From: Sulfitobacter mediterraneus
GTDB taxonomy: Bacteria > Pseudomonadota > Alphaproteobacteria > Rhodobacterales > Rhodobacteraceae
Assembly (NCBI RefSeq): GCF_016801775.1
Contig: NZ_CP069004.1
Location: 3,596,001 to 3,660,000, forward strand
Length of the DNA stretch: 64,000 nt
Reading direction: 5' to 3'
The translations under genes and the position numbers were made by a program. The notes below the pieces were generated by a model. The model saw nothing but the letters and a program-made list of their open reading frames with translations, was not told the DNA's origin and ran no database searches. Positions 16,489 through 23,951 of the stretch are shown here, in pieces. Position 1 is the first letter of the stretch, and each line of letters starts with the position of its first letter.

Positions 16489-17013
16489 CTAGTGGCAGGG
16501 ACTACTTGTGCCTTTTGGCAGTCGGTTTGCGGCGGCGACCCGCAACTCCCGGTCTTCGCCATAAAATGCGAAGACCGAGGTCAGACGTCCATCTGCATGA
16601 CAAATGACACGGACTGGTGCAAAGGTCTTGGCATCGTCAAACGCCATGGTTCGGTTTCCGAAGTCTCTTATTTGAGCAAGGAGCGTTCCTGTCAGGGTGC
16701 CGATTATTGCCCCTTGCTCATTCCCGGTGTCACCCGTCACAACGCACAAGAACCACTCAGAACCGTCTGAAATAGCACTCACAATCAATGGCATAGTGGG
16801 ATGCTTAAAGCCACGCTCAAGCTGTGGTGTAACATTCAGTTTAGACTGAGTATCGGCATAGTTTTGAAAACCATCAAAGGATTGCTAGGAAACCAGCATT
16901 TCACAGGCGTCCATAGCATTGACCCATTCCTGCCCCTAGTCTGCTTCGGCAAAAGCGGACGTACCAAGCATTGAAACGGCCAATGCAGCCTTTGGAAGGT
17001 CATTTATTAACAT
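16489..17013 (-). pseudogene. small exported protein interrupted by two in-frame TAG codons
   Basis: Read as one frame from the ATG at 17013, the sequence gives a convincing signal peptide (about 24 residues, ending A-F-A-E-A). TAG follows at codon 26 (16936-16938) and again at codon 43 (16885-16887), then an uninterrupted stretch to a final TAG at 16489-16491. Total length would be 174 residues. The frame holds its coding character across both stops (e.g. W-V-N-A-M-D-A-C-E-M-L, then S-D-G-S-E-W-F-L-C-V-V-T-G-D and P-V-R-V-I-C), and cysteines suggest a disulfide-bonded periplasmic protein. No family is recognised. The simplest reading is a pseudogene with two nonsense mutations; amber read-through is much less likely. 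Confidence 0.65.
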
Positions 17014-17099
17014 CCCGAATTTGCCCTGTAGTCTCGGGTTGCCCATCAACCGATGGTCCCATGGGCTGAAATTGGCCGCAACGCAGAAAAGGTTTCCGT

Positions 17100-17408
17100 T
17101 CAATCGGCAACTTCGCCGATGAGCATCTTGGGATCTCCGCTGAAGAAATTTGGAATGTCCTGCAGTGCCGGACCCGCAGCGGCCATTGCAGCATCCAACG
17201 CCGCCTGATCGGCAAAGGTCATGGTTGCAATGGCATGATAACCGGCGGGGGTATCCGGCCCACCTGCCAAGCCTTTGGTGATCAGCGTCTTCTCAATATG
17301 AGGGCCCATATGCTCGGTCACGATGGGCATATGTGTTGACGCGTAATAGGCATGATCGAATGTCGTGCCATTTTCTGTTGTGTATAAAACCTGCAGTGAA
17401 AGCGTCAT
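17100..17408 (-). CDS. EthD-family protein
   Basis: 102 residues matching the EthD ferredoxin-like dimeric alpha-beta barrel: V-L-Y-T-T start, F-D-H-A-Y-Y-A-S-T-H-M-P-I with the His-Met-Pro turn, then Y-H-A-I-A-T-M-T-F and the tail with N-F-F-S-G-D-P. EthD was first linked to ethyl tert-butyl ether degradation, but most members have no known reaction. GGGAG precedes the ATG at 17408. Divergent from the NrtS-like gene across 256 nt. Confidence 0.82.
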   Translation of the reverse strand: MTLSLQVLYTTENGTTFDHAYYASTHMPIVTEHMGPHIEKTLITKGLAGGPDTPAGYHAIATMTFADQAALDAAMAAAGPALQDIPNFFSGDPKMLIGEVAD

Positions 17409-17565
17409 TGTTTTCTCCCGTTTGCCAGCGCCAGTGATTGGGCCGGTCATGGGACGCTACCCCTCAATGGGGGCACTTCCAAGCGTGATTAAAATTCCCG
17501 AGGTGGATGCCGGCGCGATAAACGGGCCAAACCTCTGGCGGGACGACAGGTAAAGAAAGGCCTGT

Positions 17566-17581
17566 CACATCGCCTGATGTG
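17566..17581. promoter_or_regulatory. inverted repeat upstream of the NrtS-like/cyclase pair
   Basis: CACATC-GCCT-GATGTG is a perfect 6-bp inverted repeat with a 4-nt spacer, 84 nt before the NrtS-like start codon, in the gap shared with the divergent EthD gene. It could be an operator for either gene. No regulator is assigned. Confidence 0.35.
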
Positions 17582-17664
17582 CCCCTATCATCTGCCTACG
17601 AGCCATTGGCCGCCTGGCGTTCCGGTCGAACATTTTGTCTGAACCCAGAGCGGAGACTTGCGAT

Positions 17665-17958
17665 ATGTCGAACGAGATATCACGAAAGAGGCCAGATTGG
17701 CCGTCCTTGCTTTTCGGAGATGGCACACCGCACAAAGCGGCTGTCACGGCTCTGATCGTTGGCACCCTGCTGACGGCCATCAATCATGGAGATCTCATTC
17801 TGGCTGGGCAATTCCCACCGTTTCTGAAAGTGCTGCTGACGTATTGTGTCCCCTATTGCGTCACGACCTGGGGCGCTGTGACGGGTAAAATTGCGCAAGC
17901 GGAGCGGCAGTTCAGGGATCAAGACACCAATGCCCAGCTTAACGGGCACACGTCATGA
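17665..17958 (+). CDS. nrtS: NrtS-like small membrane protein (nitrate/nitrite transporter family)
   Basis: 97 residues with two hydrophobic helices (about 24-45 and 52-72) and the NrtS hallmarks G-T-L-L-T-A-I-N-H-G-D-L-I-L-A-G and L-L-T-Y-C-V-P-Y-C-V-T-T-W-G-A-V. In cyanobacteria NrtS proteins of this size mediate low-affinity nitrate or nitrite movement. Its stop overlaps the start of the adenylate cyclase gene by four bases (ATGA), so the two are translationally coupled. GGAG lies upstream of the ATG at 17665. No nitrate reductase or assimilation gene is nearby, which makes a sensing or signalling role worth considering. Family assignment is from memory of the motif pattern. Confidence 0.72.
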   Translation: MSNEISRKRPDWPSLLFGDGTPHKAAVTALIVGTLLTAINHGDLILAGQFPPFLKVLLTYCVPYCVTTWGAVTGKIAQAERQFRDQDTNAQLNGHTS

Positions 17959-19241
17959 ATGCTGAGCAGTTTTTCAATCAGAAAACCATTCTGGGCCTCA
18001 GTTTCTTCAACTTCGAGAATGCCATCACAGCTGCGTATTTTGCCAACAAGGACCTTGAAATCCGACGCGTGAACGAAAATTTCCGCGTCTTTTTTCCTGA
18101 ATTGGGCGACGCCACGGATACATCCATGCTGGATGTGCTGGAGCGTCTGGGCCTGCCGGGCAAGCAGATTGATAGATTCAGAACCGGCCTGGAGCAAGAC
18201 GGATCCGTGCTCTTGCCGCATGTTCAGGTCTCGGTCGAAGGCGAGGATCGGGTATTCTCCTTGCTGTCCACATACACACAGAACAGTGATTTTTCCTACC
18301 TCAATGGTGTTCAGGGCCAGTTTGTCGACCGGACCGCTGAATGGTCGCTGCGGCGCGAACGTGAGGATTTGCTTGAGCAGAAAATCCGTGACCGAGAAAT
18401 TATAGAACAAAAGAGCCAGCAACTTGAGACATTGGCAAATCGGCTGGCCAAGTACCTGTCTCCGCAGATCTATAACAGTATTTTCTCCGAGACAGAGGAT
18501 GCGTCCAGAACGCATGCGCGCAAAAATCTGACGATCTTCTTTTCCGATATCGTGCAGTTCACCGACCTGAGCGACACGATGGAGCCGGAACGCCTGGCAA
18601 CCGTGATCAATTCGTATCTGTCGGAAATGACAAACATCGCAATCGAGTGTGGTGGCACCATCGACAAGTTTATTGGCGACGCAATCCTGGTCTTCTTTGG
18701 AGACCCGGAAACCCAAGGGGATGCAGAGGATGCCCTGCGGTGTGTTGAAATGGCGGTAAGGATGCAGGAACGTGTCGAGCAGCTGCAAAGTTTCTGGAAG
18801 AAAAATGGTGTTACCAACGGCTTGCGCGTCAGGATTGGCATTGCCACGGGCTATTGTACCGTCGGAAACTTTGGCTCGGATCAGCGGCTTGACTACACCG
18901 TTTTGGGCAGCCCGGTAAACTTGGCTGCACGACTTCAGGGATTGGCCGATCCAAAGAAAATAGTCATGGATCAGAACACCGTTTCACTGGTCGAGGCGCA
19001 TGTGAAAGTCGAAGGCAAGGGTGAGTTTATTCCGCGCGGCTTCAAACGACCTGTTCAGTACTTCGAGCTCTCGGAATATGTGGCATCCAAAGACCGGACC
19101 TCAGGCAGGCAGTTGTCCCACACCGGTCAACGGGTCGAGGTCAACATCATCGACAGCTCGGATATTCGCAGCGCCATTGAAGAATTGCGTGAAATCGAGG
19201 CCCGCTTTCAAACCCAACTCGACAATACGGGCGATCGCTAG
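17955..19241 (+). CDS. class III adenylate cyclase with N-terminal PAS-like domain
   Basis: 428 residues. The first ~125 residues look like a PAS-type sensor (N-K-D-L-E-I-R-R-V-N-E-N-F near 31-43). A charged coiled-coil linker follows at about 130-165, then a complete class III cyclase domain. Visible catalytic residues are the metal-binding Asp198 (F-F-S-D-I-V) and Asp242 (I-G-D-A-I), adenine-recognising Lys238, Thr315 in D-Y-T-V-L-G (the Thr is typical of class IIIb adenylate cyclases), and Asn322 and Arg326 in V-N-L-A-A-R. It should make cAMP as a homodimer. It has no membrane segment of its own, so coupling to the overlapping NrtS-like membrane protein is an attractive inference. Confidence 0.88.
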   Translation: MNAEQFFNQKTILGLSFFNFENAITAAYFANKDLEIRRVNENFRVFFPELGDATDTSMLDVLERLGLPGKQIDRFRTGLEQDGSVLLPHVQVSVEGEDRVFSLLSTYTQNSDFSYLNGVQGQFVDRTAEWSLRREREDLLEQKIRDREIIEQKSQQLETLANRLAKYLSPQIYNSIFSETEDASRTHARKNLTIFFSDIVQFTDLSDTMEPERLATVINSYLSEMTNIAIECGGTIDKFIGDAILVFFGDPETQGDAEDALRCVEMAVRMQERVEQLQSFWKKNGVTNGLRVRIGIATGYCTVGNFGSDQRLDYTVLGSPVNLAARLQGLADPKKIVMDQNTVSLVEAHVKVEGKGEFIPRGFKRPVQYFELSEYVASKDRTSGRQLSHTGQRVEVNIIDSSDIRSAIEELREIEARFQTQLDNTGDR

Positions 19242-19247
19242 GGGCAA

Positions 19248-19266
19248 CTTTCAGCGATGCTGAAAG
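19248..19266 (+). terminator. stem-loop after the adenylate cyclase gene
   Basis: CTTTCAGC-GAT-GCTGAAAG is a perfect 8-bp stem with a 3-nt loop, 6 nt after the cyclase stop. No T run follows, so it may stabilise the 3' end rather than terminate by itself. The rest of the gap to 19537 shows no credible gene. Confidence 0.5.
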
Positions 19267-19537
19267 GGGAGGGGGTGCCTTTGCCAGAAGCGGTTGTGTT
19301 CTGGCACCTCCTGCGTGCAATGCACAAAAGGTCTGCGAGGAGCCCCAAATGGATCACTGCTGCGGAGCGTTTGATCGAAGACTGTCCCACCAAAGGCCAA
19401 AAAGCTTTCAATATTTTCTCTTGGCACTCGATTGAAACAGAATGCCCAAGGCAGGCGAAATGCTCCTGAATTTACTCAGAAACTCTTACCTTCAGCCGTA
19501 GTGCCGGACCAAAAGCCCGCAATGGATCTCACAGGGA

Positions 19538-20524
19538 TCAGAGCACTGAATGGCCAGTTTGCAGGCGCTTTTTTGCCTCTTGATAGATCTCTTCAACAAT
19601 ATCGGCGGCGGGCATCACTTTGCGTACCAATGATACGCCTTGGCCTGACCAAAGCGACATCGCCTCCACGTCACCTGATGTTTCAGGCAAGGGGGTATAA
19701 CTCTGATACCGAACAACCGGGTCACCATTGGGACGTCTGCCAATCTGCTCATTTTCATTTGGCCGGTGACCTGGGGCAGAAGATCCTGTTTGCAACCATT
19801 CCTGCGACGTCGAGTTGGAAAGGGCGCGGTGCGGCGCGTCCGGCCAGCCAACATCATACAGGTCATGGGCCCATTGTGTGTCGGCCTCTGATGCTTGCAG
19901 AATGCGGTTGCGATAAACCTCGTGGATTGTCGCCTCCGAACTGGCCAGCAGCCGTGTACCGATCCAGACACCTGATGCGCCCAGCATCATGGCGGCTGCC
20001 ATGCCCCTTCCGTCAGCGATCCCACCAGCGGCCACCACCGGTATATCAACCGCATCCACAACGGCGGGGATCAGGGCCATGGTGGAAACCTGCCCCCAAA
20101 CGTGGCCTCCGGCCTCCCATCCCTGCGCGACAATCACATCGGCACCGGCCTCGGCCGCTGCTTTCGCTTCTTTGGCGTTTCCCACGCTCATCAGAACTGT
20201 CAATCCACCTGCCTTCGCCCGTGCGATGGCTGAAGGCTCCATGCCCCAGAACAATGACACGCCATGCACCCCTTCGGCGATGCATATGTCCAGTTGATCT
20301 TCATAGGGAAAAGACAGGTTCAAATTGACCGCAAAATTCCGATCCGTCAGGGCGCGCAGCTCTTCAATTCCGCAAGCCACTTGATCTTTTGACTTACCCC
20401 AAAGCGGGATGACACCGTAACCGCCCGCATTGCAGACCGCAGCCACCAAATCCGGCCCCGCCGCGCCGGCCATCGGGGCGGAGAGTATTGGTTTTGTCAC
20501 TTGCAAGGTATCCAAAAGGCGCAT
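19538..20524 (-). CDS. nitronate monooxygenase (2-nitropropane dioxygenase family)
   Basis: 328 residues of the FMN-dependent TIM-barrel NMO family: P-I-L-S-A-P-M-A-G-A-A-G at the N terminus, A-Q-G-W-E-A-G-G-H with the conserved His base, and V-V-A-A-G-G-I-A-D-G-R plus G-A-S-G-V-W-I-G-T-R for FMN phosphate binding. The reaction is oxidation of alkyl nitronates such as propionate-3-nitronate to carbonyl compounds and nitrite. The ATG at 20524 starts the family match and has GGGAG upstream; longer in-frame starts up to 20584 are possible. It lies beside the NrtS-like gene, which is interesting because its product is nitrite, but the orientation is opposite. Confidence 0.85.
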   Translation of the reverse strand: MRLLDTLQVTKPILSAPMAGAAGPDLVAAVCNAGGYGVIPLWGKSKDQVACGIEELRALTDRNFAVNLNLSFPYEDQLDICIAEGVHGVSLFWGMEPSAIARAKAGGLTVLMSVGNAKEAKAAAEAGADVIVAQGWEAGGHVWGQVSTMALIPAVVDAVDIPVVAAGGIADGRGMAAAMMLGASGVWIGTRLLASSEATIHEVYRNRILQASEADTQWAHDLYDVGWPDAPHRALSNSTSQEWLQTGSSAPGHRPNENEQIGRRPNGDPVVRYQSYTPLPETSGDVEAMSLWSGQGVSLVRKVMPAADIVEEIYQEAKKRLQTGHSVL

Positions 20525-20720
20525 CGGCAAAGGGTCTCCCTTATTGATGCTCTGCATTGAGCGTCCAATATGTGGCGCTGTCAATTAAGCTAAGGCATCA
20601 TTTGGACATTCCCGAACCTCGGATTTGGAAGTTGAGATGCATGCCTGTGCCATATCAATGGCCAAACCCCGCCATTGCGGCTCCGTTAGAATGCAGGGCG
20701 GAACCCAATTACCCATAAAA

Positions 20721-20745
20721 AAAGCCCCGCAAATCGCGGGGCTTT
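20721..20745 (-). terminator. Rho-independent terminator of the xdh/BMP transporter operon
   Basis: AAAGCCCCGC and GCGGGGCTTT form a 10-bp stem around a 5-nt loop. Read on the minus strand it is followed by a run of T residues, and it lies 24 nt after the stop of the binding-protein gene at 20769. Confidence 0.9.
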
Positions 20746-20768
20746 CCATCTCTTGGAACAAGATCCGC

Positions 20769-21842
20769 TTACTGCGGGATCGTGCCCTCGATGCCTTCAA
20801 CATAGAAGTTCATGCCAGCCAGCGTGCCGTCATCAGCGGTCGCACCCTCGGCCAGAAAGACGCTGCCGTCCTGCTTGTTCAGCGGGCCGGTGAACGCGTG
20901 ATAAGACCCATCGGCCAAGGCCGCCTTCAGCGCCAGTGCCTCTTCCTTGACCTTGGCAGGCACCGCATCGGAAATCTCGCCGATGCCAACCATGCCAGCG
21001 CCGATGCCATCCCACGTGTCTGTGCTTTCCCATGTGCCATCCATCACGGCCTTGGTCCGCGCAATGTAGTAGGGTGCCCAGTCATCGATGATCGAGGACA
21101 CACGCGGATGCGGTGCATATTGCGCCATGTCAGAGGCCTGACCAAAGGTGATCACATTGCCGGCTTCTTGCGCGGCGGCCTGTGGCGCGGTGGAATCGGT
21201 GTGCTGCAAGATCACGTCCGCGCCTTGCTCGATCAGAACCTTGGCCGCGTCCGCTTCTTTGGCCGGATCAAACCATGTGTAGGCCCAAACGATCTTGAAT
21301 TGCACATCCGGGTTCACTTTGCGGGCATGGATAAAGGCGGAGTTGATGCCACGGATCACTTCGGGGATCGGATAGGACCCGATATAGCCGATGATGTTGC
21401 TCTCGGTCATGGACCCGGCAATATGGCCCTGAATGGCGCGGCCTTCATAGAAACGCGCCGAATAGGTCGATACGTTGTCTGCCCGCTTGTAGCCGGTCGC
21501 GTGCTCGAACTTCACATTCGGGAATTTCTTGGCGACATTGATTGTCGGATCCATATAGCCGAAAGACGTGGTGAAAATCAGATCCGCACCATCCAGCGCC
21601 ATCTGCGTCATCACCCGCTCGGAATCCGGACCCTCGGCCACGTTCTCAACGAACACGGTCTCAACCTTGTCGCCAAATTCTTCTTCAACGGCCAAACGGC
21701 CCTTGTTGTGTTCATATGTCCAGCCGCCATCGCCAACCGGTCCAACATAGACAAAACCAACCTTGGTCTTGTCGTCAGCCGCCGCCGCCGTGGCCAGCCC
21801 CAGCGCAAGCGCCGCGCTTGTCAAAAGTGCAGAGAGTTTCAT
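20769..21842 (-). CDS. BMP-family ABC transporter substrate-binding protein
   Basis: 357 residues with a Sec signal peptide of about 22 residues ending A-T-A-A-A-A and no lipobox Cys, so it is a free periplasmic protein. The mature part is the basic membrane protein (PnrA-like) fold: G-F-V-Y-V-G-P-V-G-D-G-G-W-T-Y-E-H-N, then I-F-T-T-S-F-G-Y-M-D and I-G-Y-I-G-S-Y-P-I-P-E-V. Known BMP proteins bind purine and other nucleosides or nucleobases. It is the last gene of a seven-gene unit headed by xanthine dehydrogenase, which points to a purine ligand (xanthine, hypoxanthine or a nucleoside); this is inference from context. Confidence 0.9.
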   Translation of the reverse strand: MKLSALLTSAALALGLATAAAADDKTKVGFVYVGPVGDGGWTYEHNKGRLAVEEEFGDKVETVFVENVAEGPDSERVMTQMALDGADLIFTTSFGYMDPTINVAKKFPNVKFEHATGYKRADNVSTYSARFYEGRAIQGHIAGSMTESNIIGYIGSYPIPEVIRGINSAFIHARKVNPDVQFKIVWAYTWFDPAKEADAAKVLIEQGADVILQHTDSTAPQAAAQEAGNVITFGQASDMAQYAPHPRVSSIIDDWAPYYIARTKAVMDGTWESTDTWDGIGAGMVGIGEISDAVPAKVKEEALALKAALADGSYHAFTGPLNKQDGSVFLAEGATADDGTLAGMNFYVEGIEGTIPQ

Positions 21843-21863
21843 TCAGGGTTCCCCATTGATTTG

Positions 21864-21882
21864 GCCCCGGATGATCCGGGGC
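21864..21882 (-). promoter_or_regulatory. intercistronic hairpin between permease and binding-protein genes
   Basis: GCCCCGGA-TGA-TCCGGGGC is a perfect 8-bp stem in the 58-nt gap between the second permease stop and the binding-protein start. Such hairpins commonly protect or set off the strongly expressed binding-protein message from the rest of an ABC operon. No T run, so it is unlikely to be a full terminator. Confidence 0.5.
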
Positions 21883-21900
21883 AGTGGTCTGATTTGGCCT

Positions 21901-22821
21901 CTAATGCGAGGCATGGAAGGTGCGGCCAAGCGAGGCCGGAGCCGCCGATTTGTCCGCCGACAGGATCACCAACACGATGATCGTGATAACATAAGGCGAC
22001 ATTGCCAGATACTCGACAGGAATGGCAACGCCTGCGCCCTGCAAGTTCAGCTGTAATTGCGTGATGCCGCCAAAAAGATAAGCACCCAGCAACAGCCGCC
22101 AGGGCTTCCAACTGGCAAACACAACCAGCGCGAGCGCGATCCAGCCCACACCGGCGGTCATGCCTTCGGTCCATTGCGGCACGCGGATCAGGCTGATGTA
22201 GGCCCCGCCAACACCCGCGCAGGCCCCGCCAAACATGATCGCCAGGGTGCGAATGCGCACCACCTTGTAGCCCAGGGCATGCGCCGCATCATGGCTTTCG
22301 CCTACCGCGCGCAGGATCAGCCCGGCACGGGTGAATTTCAACACTGCCCAGACGCCGGCGACCAGAGCAATGCCCAGATAAAGAATGATGTCATGGGTGA
22401 ACAGGATCGGACCGATCACCGGAATATCCGACAATGGGCCAAAGTTGATATCGCCCAGCCGTGGCGGTTTGATCCCGACGTAAGATTGGCCCAAAAGGGC
22501 AGAAAGCCCCAGCCCGAACAGCGTCAGCGCCAGACCAGAGGCGACCTGATTGGCCAGGGTGATCTGCGTCAGGAACGCGAAAAGCAAGCTCAGCGCCGCA
22601 CCGCCCACCGCCGCCGCCGCAAAGCCCAGCATCGGCGATCCGGTTTCAACCGCCGTTGCAAAGCCACAGATCGCCCCGGTGATCATCATCCCCTCAACGC
22701 CGAGGTTGAGCACCCCGGATTTTTCGACAACGAGTTCGCCAATGGCCGCAAAGATCAACGGCGTCGCCGCGACGAGGAAACCGGCGATAAACAGGATTGG
22801 GTTGATTGCTGAAAGGTCCAT
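21901..22821 (-). CDS. BMP-type ABC transporter permease (second)
   Basis: 306 residues, largely hydrophobic with about eight to nine helices; matches the BPD_transp_2 (RbsC/YufQ-like) permeases. Conserved cytoplasmic strings are L-N-L-G-V-E-G-M-M-I and L-R-A-V-G-E-S-H-D-A-A-H-A-L-G-Y. It forms the membrane channel with the permease encoded just upstream. The start ATG at 22821 overlaps the upstream stop by one base (TGATG); a GTG one codon earlier is possible. Confidence 0.9.
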   Translation of the reverse strand: MDLSAINPILFIAGFLVAATPLIFAAIGELVVEKSGVLNLGVEGMMITGAICGFATAVETGSPMLGFAAAAVGGAALSLLFAFLTQITLANQVASGLALTLFGLGLSALLGQSYVGIKPPRLGDINFGPLSDIPVIGPILFTHDIILYLGIALVAGVWAVLKFTRAGLILRAVGESHDAAHALGYKVVRIRTLAIMFGGACAGVGGAYISLIRVPQWTEGMTAGVGWIALALVVFASWKPWRLLLGAYLFGGITQLQLNLQGAGVAIPVEYLAMSPYVITIIVLVILSADKSAAPASLGRTFHASH

Positions 22822-23903
22822 CACGCCACCTCCGCCCGGCCAAATCGCAGCCGGTAATTTGTGAACATATCCAGCGCCAGCAGGAAAAACAAAAGCATCC
22901 CCTGAAACACCTGAATGGCAGCCGCCGGCAGGCCCAGATTGCTCTGCGCGATGTCCCCGCCAATATATGTCAGCGCCATAAGCAGCCCGGCCAGCAGAAT
23001 ACCCACCGGATGCAACCGGCCCAGAAACGCCACGATAATCGCGGTGAACCCATAGCCAACGTTAAAATCAATTGTCACCTGACCCGCCGGACCGGAAACC
23101 TCGAACAGACCGGCCAAACCGGCCAGCAGCCCCGACATGCCCATGCAGAACAACACCAGCCGCGTCGGGTTCACCCCCGAAAACTTCGCCGCACGCGGCG
23201 CTTCGCCGGTGACACGAATGGCAAAGCCAAGGCGATGCTTGCTCAGCAACACATAGGCAAAGATCACCGCGATCATCGCCGCAACAACCCCCCAATGCAT
23301 GCCCGTGCCTTCGATCAGATCACCGTTAAAGGCGCTCTCGTATTGTTGCAGGTTGCGCGATCCGGGAAAGCCGAAGCCTTCGGGGTTTTTCAGCAATCCC
23401 AATGACATGGAGGCCAAAAACTGCTCCGCCACATAGACCAGCATCAAGGACACCAGAATCTCGTTCGTGCCAAAGCGGACTTTCAGAAACGCCGGGATCA
23501 TCGCCCAGATCCAGCCACCAAAGGCCCCCGCCATCACCATCAACGGAAAAACATACCAGGCCTCAAGCGGATAAAACGCCAGCCCCATGCCGGCACCAAA
23601 CAGCGCGCCCATGATGTATTGCCCTTCGGCCCCGATGTTCCAGATCCCCGCCTTGAACCCAAGGCTCAGCCCGATCGCAATCAGCACCAGCGGCGCCCCT
23701 TTGATCAACAGTTGCGGACGATAGTAAAACGCAAATTCACCAAAGAGCGGCTCCCAGAAGATCGTCTGGATCGAGGTCAACGGATCTTTGCCAAGCGCCA
23801 TAAACAACAGCCCGCCAAACACCATCGTCGCCAGAACCGCCAACAATGGCGTTGCCAGCGAAAATGCACGGCTTGGTTCTGGTCGCTTTTCCAACCGGAT
23901 CAT
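22821..23903 (-). CDS. BMP-type ABC transporter permease (first)
   Basis: 360 residues, BPD_transp_2 family like its downstream partner but with a longer N-terminal periplasmic segment. The signature F-K-A-G-I-W-N-I-G-A-E-G-Q-Y and the later I-R-V-T-G-E-A-P-R-A-A-K-F-S-G-V are typical of the YufP-like member of the pair. Lies 48 nt after the ATPase gene. Confidence 0.9.
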   Translation of the reverse strand: MIRLEKRPEPSRAFSLATPLLAVLATMVFGGLLFMALGKDPLTSIQTIFWEPLFGEFAFYYRPQLLIKGAPLVLIAIGLSLGFKAGIWNIGAEGQYIMGALFGAGMGLAFYPLEAWYVFPLMVMAGAFGGWIWAMIPAFLKVRFGTNEILVSLMLVYVAEQFLASMSLGLLKNPEGFGFPGSRNLQQYESAFNGDLIEGTGMHWGVVAAMIAVIFAYVLLSKHRLGFAIRVTGEAPRAAKFSGVNPTRLVLFCMGMSGLLAGLAGLFEVSGPAGQVTIDFNVGYGFTAIIVAFLGRLHPVGILLAGLLMALTYIGGDIAQSNLGLPAAAIQVFQGMLLFFLLALDMFTNYRLRFGRAEVA

Positions 23904-23951
23904 GCGCGGCCCCCTGCTTCATTTGGCAAGAAAAACTCCTGCGCTGCGTGA

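Noticed and set aside
16489..17013. Amber suppression or pyrrolysine insertion at the two TAG codons
   Set aside because: No pyl genes, suppressor tRNA or recoding element is seen; two nonsense mutations are simpler.
19257..19469. 70-codon frame after the adenylate cyclase
   Set aside because: Starts inside the stem-loop, has no family and no ribosome site.
20585..20803. 72-codon minus-strand frame between the binding-protein gene and the nitronate monooxygenase
   Set aside because: It overlaps the terminator and the end of the binding-protein gene.
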